Assembly: GCA_024636135.1 (NCBI GenBank)
Contig: JAGXHP010000109.1
Coordinates: 1-6,189 of the forward strand
Reading direction: 5' to 3'
Source: Chloroflexota bacterium
GTDB lineage: Bacteria; Chloroflexota; Limnocylindria; QHBO01
DNA length: 6,189 nt
Part shown: positions 1 to 5,020 of the stretch, piece by piece
Position numbering within the stretch: the stretch's first letter is position 1
Layout: each line of letters starts with the position of its first letter
Notes under the pieces: model-generated
Told to the model about the DNA's origin: nothing
Seen by the model: the letters and a program-made list of their open reading frames with translations, nothing else
Database searches by the model: none
Translations under genes and position numbers: made by a program

Positions 1-741
1 CATGCTGGCCCACACGTCGGTGTACACCGCGTCGACGCCGTCGACGGCGGCCCGGGGATCGACCGTGACTGTGATGCGTCCTCCGTGCCCCGCGGCGAGG
101 TCGTGGGCGCGCTCGACGATCCGGGGATCCGGGCCGTAGCCGGCCGGAGTCGCGACCCGGACGTCGAGCCCGGCCTCGGCGCCGGCCAGCAGCAGCGAGT
201 GCGCGACGTTGTTCCCGTCACCGACATAGGCGAGCCGCAGCCCGTCGAGGCGTCCGAAGTGACGCCGCAGGGTCAGGAGGTCGGCAAGGGCCTGGCATGG
301 GTGCTCGTCGTCGGTCAGGGCATTGACAATCGGGACTGTGGACGCCCGCGCCATGTCGATCAGCGTGGCGTGCGCGAAGGTGCGAAGCACGATCGCGTCC
401 ACGAGGCGTGACAGGTTGCGCGCCACGTCGGCCGCCGTCTCGCGCCGTCCCAGCCCGACCTCGTCCGGCCCCAGCGCGATCGCGTGGCCGCCCAGCCCGG
501 TGACCGCGACCTCGAAGCTGACCCGGGTCCGGAGGCTCGGCTTCTCGAAGAGCAGGGCCACCTGGCGGCCGCGCAGCGGCTGCGGGCGATCGGCATCGCC
601 GCGCCGCTCGCGGAACGCGTCCGCGCGATCGAGGAGCGCGGACAGGCCCATTGGTCCGAGGTCGGCGGCGCTGATCAGATGGCGCGACGGGTAGGCGCCG
701 GACGCCTGCGCTGCCGAGGAGGGGGCGGGGGACCTCGTCAC
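1..741 (-). CDS. argF: Ornithine carbamoyltransferase ArgF (3' partial)
   Basis: ArgF makes citrulline from ornithine and carbamoyl phosphate as a cytosolic trimer. The frame is open from a GTG at 741 to base 1, giving 247 residues; about 60 of the usual 305 or so are lost at the left edge, including the HCLP region. The carbamoyl-phosphate domain has the loop FEKPSLRTRVSFE (65-77, the SxRTR signature at 69-73), the RTF.H segment (about 120-124) and HPCQALADL (147-155). The ornithine domain starts with YVGDGNNVAHS (172-182), and the window ends in DVWASM, the start of the SMG ornithine loop. Expected family residues are present. The GTG overlaps the argD stop (GTGA) with no clear ribosome site, so coupling is likely. 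With this start, about 19 Ser/Ala-rich residues precede the conserved RHLISAADL; the next ATG (codon 31) falls after that conserved segment and is too late. Confidence 0.95.
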   Translation of the reverse strand, partial: MTRSPAPSSAAQASGAYPSRHLISAADLGPMGLSALLDRADAFRERRGDADRPQPLRGRQVALLFEKPSLRTRVSFEVAVTGLGGHAIALGPDEVGLGRRETAADVARNLSRLVDAIVLRTFAHATLIDMARASTVPIVNALTDDEHPCQALADLLTLRRHFGRLDGLRLAYVGDGNNVAHSLLLAGAEAGLDVRVATPAGYGPDPRIVERAHDLAAGHGGRITVTVDPRAAVDGVDAVYTDVWASM

Positions 742-1940
742 GGCGCGGCCACAGCGGCCAGGGCCCCACCCAGCCGCTCGACCGCGAGCCCGACCTCGCG
801 TTCGCTGATGGTGAGCGGCGGAACGAGTCGCAGCGTGCTGTCGCCGGTGGCGTTCACGAGGAGCCCGTGGTCGTCGCGCGCGGCGGCGACGACAGCCCTG
901 GCGATCGGCGACGCGGTCTCCAGGCCGATCATCAGGCCGCGGCCGCGAATCTCGCGCAGGAGGCCGTCGTTCAGCAACGGGGCAAGGCCGTCCGTCAGCT
1001 GCGCCCCGCGCCGCACGGCGTTGTCCATGAGGTTGTCGCTGTCGACGACGCGCAGCGTGGCCAGCGCAGCGGCACACGAGAGCGGGTTGCCGCCGAGGGT
1101 CGTCCCGTGATCGCCGACCTGGAATGCGGCGGCGCTCTCCCGGACCAGCAGCGCGCCGATCGGTATCCCGCCGGCGAGGCCCTTCGCCAGCGTCACCGCA
1201 TCGGGAACGACCGGGCCGGACTCGAAGGCGAAGAACGTGCCGGTTCGCCCGACACCGGTCTGGACTTCATCGAGGATGAGGAGCGCCCCGACGCGGTCAC
1301 AGGCGTCGCGGGCCGCGGCGAGGAACTCGTCGGTCAGCGGGTGGACGCCGCCTTCGCCCATGATCGGCTCGAGCAGGACGGCGCACGTCTCGGGCGTGAC
1401 GGCATCGGTCAGTCCGTCGATGTCGTTGGGCGCGACGTGGCGGAAGCCGGGCGGGAGCGGCGCGAAGGGCTCCTGGTACTTCGGCTGGCCGGTCGCGGCC
1501 AGGGAGCCGAACGTCCGGCCGTGGAAGGATCCGACCAGCGAGACGACCTCGTGTGCGCCGCGCGCCCGACCGTGCCGTCGCGCCAGCTTCAGCGCCGCCT
1601 CGTTCGCCTCGGTGCCGGAGTTCGTGAAGAAGACGCGGTCGAACGGCGAGCGGGCCACCAATGCCTCGGCGAGCTCGAGCTGGGGGACCGTGTAGTACAG
1701 GTTCGAGACCTGGACCAGGGTGGCCGCCTGCCGCGCCACCGCATCGGCGATGGCGGGATGTGCGTGGCCCAGCACGTCGACGGCAATGCCGGCCACGAGG
1801 TCGAGGTACTCCTTCCCCGCGTCGTCGGTCACCCAGCAGCCCTTGCCGCTCACGAGGGTGATGGGCTGGCGCGCATACGTCTGGAGGTGGACGCTGGCCT
1901 CGCGCGCGATGGCGTTGGCGGACGTCATGACGTCGCTCAC
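738..1940 (-). CDS. argD: Acetylornithine aminotransferase ArgD
   Basis: ArgD is a cytosolic PLP enzyme that converts N-acetylglutamate semialdehyde to N-acetylornithine with glutamate as amino donor; many ArgD proteins also serve in lysine synthesis (DapC activity). The protein is 400 residues, normal for class III aminotransferases. Visible motifs are TNSGTEANEAALKLAR (106-121, phosphate binding), GSFHGRT (137-143), EPIMGEGGV (191-199), ILDEVQTGVGRTG (222-234, Asp 224 pairs with the PLP ring nitrogen), TLAKGLAGGIPIGA (250-263, PLP Schiff-base Lys 253) and HGTTLGGNPLSCAAALA (278-294). The GTG at 1940 is chosen because it overlaps the previous stop (GTGA) and has GGAG eight bases upstream; an ATG at 1928 would remove four residues. 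ArgD and other omega-aminotransferases are hard to separate by motif alone, but the operon settles the role. The stop overlaps the argF start. Confidence 0.96.
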   Translation of the reverse strand: MSDVMTSANAIAREASVHLQTYARQPITLVSGKGCWVTDDAGKEYLDLVAGIAVDVLGHAHPAIADAVARQAATLVQVSNLYYTVPQLELAEALVARSPFDRVFFTNSGTEANEAALKLARRHGRARGAHEVVSLVGSFHGRTFGSLAATGQPKYQEPFAPLPPGFRHVAPNDIDGLTDAVTPETCAVLLEPIMGEGGVHPLTDEFLAAARDACDRVGALLILDEVQTGVGRTGTFFAFESGPVVPDAVTLAKGLAGGIPIGALLVRESAAAFQVGDHGTTLGGNPLSCAAALATLRVVDSDNLMDNAVRRGAQLTDGLAPLLNDGLLREIRGRGLMIGLETASPIARAVVAAARDDHGLLVNATGDSTLRLVPPLTISEREVGLAVERLGGALAAVAAP

Positions 1941-2455
1941 AGGGCCAGCTCCATGGCGTGGCCCGTCCCGCTGCGTCGAGGCCACGGAACGCGATCGACG
2001 TGAAGCACCTCCGGCACGCCGGCCATCTCCGTCTCGACGAATCCGTGGCGCCCGAAGTAGCCCGGATTGGCCGTGATCGCGAACAGCCGGCTCATGCCCT
2101 GTTTCCGTGCCTCGCGCACGACCGCGTGCACGAGCGACTCGCCCAGTCCGCGTCCGTGCGCCTCGACGACCACGCTGAGCGAGCGCAGCTCGCCGAGGCC
2201 ATCGCCAAAGTCCCGCAGCGCCGCGCAACCGACCACGTCGCCGTTCAGGTCGGCCACCCACCAGGTGCCGATGTGATCGAGGATCTCCTCTCGCGTTCTC
2301 GGCAGCAACACATGCTGCTCGACGTACGTGCCGATGACGTCGAGGATGGCGTCGACGTCCCGCGACCGCGCGCGCCGGACATACGACGAGTCGGAGGTGA
2401 CGGCCGCGATCGTGCCGGCCAGGCGCAGCCCGCTCGGATCCTGCTTCTCGTTCAT
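1937..2455 (-). CDS. argA: GNAT-family N-acetyltransferase, probable short N-acetylglutamate synthase (ArgA type)
   Basis: This is a 172-residue single-domain GNAT protein. After about 25 variable residues it begins with VRRARSRDVDAI (26-37). LLPRTREEI (50-58), WWVADLNGDVVGCAAL (65-80), LGELRSLSVVVEAHGRGLGESLV (87-109, split here as ELRSLSVVV plus the acetyl-CoA pyrophosphate loop HGRGLG at 100-105) and LFAITANPGYFGRHGF (124-139) follow. The GCAAL...ELRSL...YF.RHGF pattern is that of stand-alone N-acetylglutamate synthases, such as the mycobacterial short ArgA, and of the C-terminal half of classical ArgA. The kinase-like half of long ArgA is absent. The role would be to make acetylglutamate from acetyl-CoA and glutamate, replenishing the ArgJ cycle. 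The operon position supports this, but substrate identity is inferred; a GNAT with another amine substrate is the alternative. The ATG overlaps the argG stop and has GGGAG seven bases upstream. The stop overlaps the argD GTG. Confidence 0.85.
   Translation of the reverse strand: MNEKQDPSGLRLAGTIAAVTSDSSYVRRARSRDVDAILDVIGTYVEQHVLLPRTREEILDHIGTWWVADLNGDVVGCAALRDFGDGLGELRSLSVVVEAHGRGLGESLVHAVVREARKQGMSRLFAITANPGYFGRHGFVETEMAGVPEVLHVDRVPWPRRSGTGHAMELAL
1949..1952 (-). promoter_or_regulatory. Ribosome binding site of argD
   Basis: GGAG on the minus strand, eight bases before the GTG at 1940. Its position favours this GTG over the in-frame ATG at 1928, which would have a spacing of about 20 bases. 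Confidence 0.6.
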
Positions 2456-3729
2456 CGGGCCGCTCCCGTCAGTGAGCCGGCGTCGAGGCGGTCTGCCCCG
2501 AGCTCGTCGAGCAGCGTCGTCGTGCCGTCGACCCCGCTGCCCCGCGCCGCGGCCTGGGTCCGCACGGGCAGGCCCCACAGCGCGATGAACCCAACGGCCG
2601 ATGCGTGGTCGAACCGATCGCCGGCGTCGTACGTCGCCAGGCCGATGTCGTACAGCGAGTGCGGCGAGCGCCGCCCCGCGACCGACGCTGTCCCCGGCAT
2701 GAATCGCATGCGGACCTCGCCCGTCACGTAGCGCTGGGTGTGGGTCACGAACGCGCGGAGGGCGACGCCGAGCTCGCTGAACCACAGCCCGTCGTAGGCG
2801 AGGGTAGCCAGCCGATCACCCACGGAGCGCTTGTAGGCCAGGAGCTCGCGAGAGAGGGTCAGGCCCTCGAGCGCCGCGTGCGCGGCGTGGAGGACGACCG
2901 CGCCCGGCGCCTCGTAGATCTCGCGGCTCTTGATCCCGATGAGCCGATCCTCCACGTGGTCGATGCGGCCGATGCCGTAGCCTCCCGCCTCGGCGTTCAG
3001 GCGCTCGACCAGCGTGACGCCATCGAGCAGCTCGCCGTCGATCGACACCGGGACGCCCTCCTCGAAGCCGATCACGACCTCGCGCGTCGTGCGCGGCGCG
3101 TCTGCGGGATCCACGGTCCACTCGTAGGCCGCCGCCGGCGGAACCGTCCACGGGTCCTCGAGCACCCCGGCCTCGATCGATCGGCCCCAGAGGTTGACGT
3201 CGACGCTGAACGGTGAGCTGGGTCCCGATGCGACGTCGATCCCGCGCTCGCGGGCGTAGGCCAGCTCCTCGTCGCGGGTCATGCCCATGCCGACCCGCAT
3301 CGGCGCGATGACGCGCAGTGCCGGGTCGAGGGCCGCCACCGCCACGTCGAAGCGCACCTGGTCGTTTCCCTTGCCGGTGCAGCCGTGGGCGACCAGGGTC
3401 GCATCGGCCTCGTGGGCTGCCTCGACGAGGAGACGCGCAATGAGGGGTCGTGCCAGCGCGGTGGCCAGCGGGTATTGGCCCTGGTACAGCGATCCGGCCT
3501 GGAGCGCCGGCCAGATGTAGTCCGTGACGAATGCGGCACGCGCGTCGACGACGATCGCGCGCCGCGCTCCGCCGGCCAGCGCACGCGCCTGGACCGCGGC
3601 AGCATCCACGCCGCCGCCCACGTCGACCGTCAGGGTCACCACCTCGTGGCCCTGGGTCTCTCGCAGCCACGGAACCGCGACGGACGTGTCCAGCCCTCCC
3701 GAATAGGCAAGGACCACGGTCTCGCTCAT
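2452..3729 (-). CDS. argG: Argininosuccinate synthase ArgG
   Basis: ArgG joins citrulline and aspartate using ATP to give argininosuccinate, the penultimate step to arginine, in the cytosol. The protein is 425 residues. The N-terminal nucleotide-binding domain has the PP-loop motif YSGGLDTS (9-16). Then come YPLATALARPLIA (86-98), HGCTGKGNDQVRF (115-127, citrulline and aspartate binding), NLWGRSIEAG (179-188), YGIGRIDHVE (251-260) and GIKSREIYEAPG (265-276). The C-terminal part carries GRRSPHSLY (352-360) and a GFIALWGLP segment (380-388). The last roughly 37 residues (from about 389) form an Ala/Gly/Asp-rich tail beyond the usual end of about 400-residue homologs. The GQG usually found after the second strand reads GGG (38-40), and the segment before YPL reads AGSLYQGQ. 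The ATG start overlaps the argR stop and has the best ribosome site in the window. The stop overlaps the next gene. Confidence 0.97.
   Translation of the reverse strand: MSETVVLAYSGGLDTSVAVPWLRETQGHEVVTLTVDVGGGVDAAAVQARALAGGARRAIVVDARAAFVTDYIWPALQAGSLYQGQYPLATALARPLIARLLVEAAHEADATLVAHGCTGKGNDQVRFDVAVAALDPALRVIAPMRVGMGMTRDEELAYARERGIDVASGPSSPFSVDVNLWGRSIEAGVLEDPWTVPPAAAYEWTVDPADAPRTTREVVIGFEEGVPVSIDGELLDGVTLVERLNAEAGGYGIGRIDHVEDRLIGIKSREIYEAPGAVVLHAAHAALEGLTLSRELLAYKRSVGDRLATLAYDGLWFSELGVALRAFVTHTQRYVTGEVRMRFMPGTASVAGRRSPHSLYDIGLATYDAGDRFDHASAVGFIALWGLPVRTQAAARGSGVDGTTTLLDELGADRLDAGSLTGAAR
2463..2467 (-). promoter_or_regulatory. Ribosome binding site of the argA-like gene
   Basis: GGGAG on the minus strand, seven bases before the ATG at 2455, inside the end of argG. 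It supports the start that overlaps the argG stop. Confidence 0.7.
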
Positions 3730-4229
3730 GCCTGGCCTCCTGCGGAAGCCGAGACGGTGGCCCCGGCCTGCTGGAGGAACGCCTCGAGCCGGCCGCGGAA
3801 CCGGTGCATGGCCGCCGCATCGCCGCAGGCCACGAAGATCGTGTCGTCCCCGGCGATCGTCCCGACCACGTCGTCCCACTGCGAGAGGTCGATGGCCGAC
3901 GCGATCGCGTTCGCGCCACCGGGAGAAGTTCGGAGCACGACAAGGGGTGCGCTCTCGCCGATCGACAGCGGGAGGTCGCCCAGCAGTCTGCGCAACCGCG
4001 CCTCGGCTGCGCCGGCTGCGTCGGTCGTCATGTCATCCGGCAGCAGGTAGGTGAGGCGTCCGCCGCGAAAGCCGCGCACGACCCCCAGGGCGGCGAGGTC
4101 GCGCGAGATCGTGGCCTGCGTGACCTCGACCCCGCGTGAGCGCAGGGCGGCGACCAGCTCGGCCTGGGTGTGCACCCCGCCGGCGGCGATGAGCCGCCGG
4201 ACCTGGTCGCGTCGCTCGATGGTTCCCAT
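3726..4229 (-). CDS. argR: Arginine repressor ArgR
   Basis: ArgR is a hexameric DNA-binding regulator that senses arginine and represses biosynthetic genes. The protein is 167 residues, slightly longer than the usual 150-160. The N-terminal winged helix-turn-helix (about 1-66) carries the recognition-helix signature TQATISRDL (37-45). A linker rich in Asp, Ala and Thr follows. The C-terminal oligomerisation and arginine-binding domain (about 86-153) has GGANAIASAID (104-114) and GTIAGDDTIFV (123-133) with the Asp pair 128-129 that binds arginine in the family. I chose the ATG at 4229 because AAGGAG lies six bases before it. An in-frame ATG at 4244 would add five residues (MKEQR) and overlap the argB stop, but has no clear ribosome site. 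The stop overlaps the argG ATG. Its place between argB and argG implies that it is made with the pathway enzymes and probably represses its own operon; the operator is not in view. Confidence 0.96.
   Translation of the reverse strand: MGTIERRDQVRRLIAAGGVHTQAELVAALRSRGVEVTQATISRDLAALGVVRGFRGGRLTYLLPDDMTTDAAGAAEARLRRLLGDLPLSIGESAPLVVLRTSPGGANAIASAIDLSQWDDVVGTIAGDDTIFVACGDAAAMHRFRGRLEAFLQQAGATVSASAGGQA
3736..3741 (-). promoter_or_regulatory. Ribosome binding site of argG
   Basis: AGGAGG on the minus strand, a full Shine-Dalgarno match six bases before the argG ATG at 3729, inside the last codons of argR. It is the strongest such site in the window and fixes the argG start at the ATGA overlap. 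Confidence 0.85.
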
Positions 4230-4235
4230 GCGTTG

Positions 4236-4241
4236 CTCCTT
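4236..4241 (-). promoter_or_regulatory. Ribosome binding site of argR
   Basis: AAGGAG on the minus strand, six bases before the ATG at 4229. Its first base is the last base of the argB TGA stop, so ribosomes ending argB stop directly on it. It decides the argR start in favour of 4229 over the ATG at 4244, which lies upstream of this site. Confidence 0.8.
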
Positions 4242-5020
4242 CATCGTCTCATCCGCGTTGCCGCGTCGGCGGCGACCACGGTCGTTCCCGTCGGGTCCCC
4301 ATCCAGGGCGGCCTGGACCGCCTCCGGATCCGTTCCATTCACGATCTGCACCGCGCATCCGGCGCGGGCGGCGACGATCGCCGCGCGAAGCTTCGGGCGC
4401 ATCCCGCCCGAGGCGCTGCCGTCGGCCAGGAGTTCCTCCGCCTCGGCAACGTCGAGGCGCGCCAGCGGCTGCGTGCCGCCCAGCACGGCCGCCACGTCGG
4501 TCAGCAGCAGCAGCCTGCCGCCGCGCGCCGCGGCGATGGCGCCGGCCGCCTCATCGGCATTCACGTTCAACAGCTCGCTGCCCTCGCCCCGCGCGATGGG
4601 TGCCACGATCGGCACATGCCCGTCGGCGCTCAGCTGGTCGAGGAGCCGGGTATTCACCGAGCACACCCGTCCGACCGCCCCGAGACGAGCATCGAATCGC
4701 TCGGCGCGCAGCAGGTCGCCGTCGACGCCACGCAGCCCGACCGCCGGCACCCCGGCGGCAGCGAGCGTGGCCACCGTCCGTGCGTTGATGAGCCCGCCCA
4801 GTACGGCGGCCACGACCTCGAGCGTGGCGTCGTCGGTTACCCGCAGTCCGTCGCGCATGACCGGCTCCAGGCCCAGCCGGCGCGACCACGCGGCGACCTC
4901 TCCGCCGCCGCCGTGGACGAGGACCCAGCCCGCGGTCGCATGATTGGCCAGGACCGCCAGTCCGGCCGCGTCGCGTCCCGCCACGCCGCCGAGCTTGATC
5001 GTCAGGTTCGCGCCGGTCAT
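4241..5020 (-). CDS. argB: Acetylglutamate kinase ArgB
   Basis: ArgB phosphorylates N-acetylglutamate with ATP, the second step of the acetylated arginine route, in the cytosol. The protein is 259 residues with an amino-acid-kinase fold. Visible motifs are KLGG at residues 9-12 (catalytic Lys 9), the glycine-rich loop HGGGGEV (36-42), DGLRVTD (57-63, substrate-binding Arg 60), NVNADEAAGAIA (152-163, with Asn 152 and Asp 156), LLTDV (171-175) and GGMRPK (205-210, Lys 210). These line up with the E. coli residues K8, R66, N158, D162 and K217 as I remember them. Only eight residues precede Lys 9, so the N-terminal helix of hexameric, arginine-inhibited kinases is absent; length and shape resemble the dimeric E. 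coli enzyme. The ATG start overlaps the argJ stop (ATGA) and has only a weak ribosome site, so coupling to argJ translation is likely. A LysW-aminoadipate kinase is a distant alternative, made unlikely by argJ next door and the absence of lysW. Confidence 0.96.
   Translation of the reverse strand: MTGANLTIKLGGVAGRDAAGLAVLANHATAGWVLVHGGGGEVAAWSRRLGLEPVMRDGLRVTDDATLEVVAAVLGGLINARTVATLAAAGVPAVGLRGVDGDLLRAERFDARLGAVGRVCSVNTRLLDQLSADGHVPIVAPIARGEGSELLNVNADEAAGAIAAARGGRLLLLTDVAAVLGGTQPLARLDVAEAEELLADGSASGGMRPKLRAAIVAARAGCAVQIVNGTDPEAVQAALDGDPTGTTVVAADAATRMRR

Noticed and set aside
31..45. Two close copies of GTCGAC resembling a small repeat
   Set aside because: They encode ordinary ArgF residues (Val-Asp-Gly-Val-Asp) in frame and do not recur as an array.
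867..2003. A long plus-strand open frame (378 codons) opposite argD and the end of the argA-like gene
   Set aside because: Its translation is rich in Arg, Gly and Ala with no recognisable motif, and it lies wholly antisense to well-supported genes. Long antisense frames are expected at this GC content.
1958..3216. Plus-strand open frames of about 200-260 codons opposite argG and the argA-like gene
   Set aside because: Low-complexity translations without domains, opposite conserved genes; explained by GC-rich codon use.
4230..4240. The argB-argR spacer as a site for a promoter or ArgR operator
   Set aside because: It is 11 bases long and taken up by the ribosome site. No AT-rich ARG-box palindrome was seen there or elsewhere in the window.
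3385..4943. Plus-strand open frames opposite argG, argR and argB, and minus-strand frames running upstream of the true starts of argB, argG and the argA-like gene
   Set aside because: The plus-strand frames are antisense shadows. The upstream minus-strand extensions overlap the preceding gene in another frame and show no family similarity before the chosen starts.
4241..5020. ArgB as a LysZ-type kinase of the LysW-dependent lysine or ornithine route
   Set aside because: The GLRGVDGDLL stretch loosely resembles LysZ, but argJ, which needs acetylated intermediates, is adjacent and no lysW or lysX is present; NVNADEAAGAIA is typical of acetylglutamate kinases.
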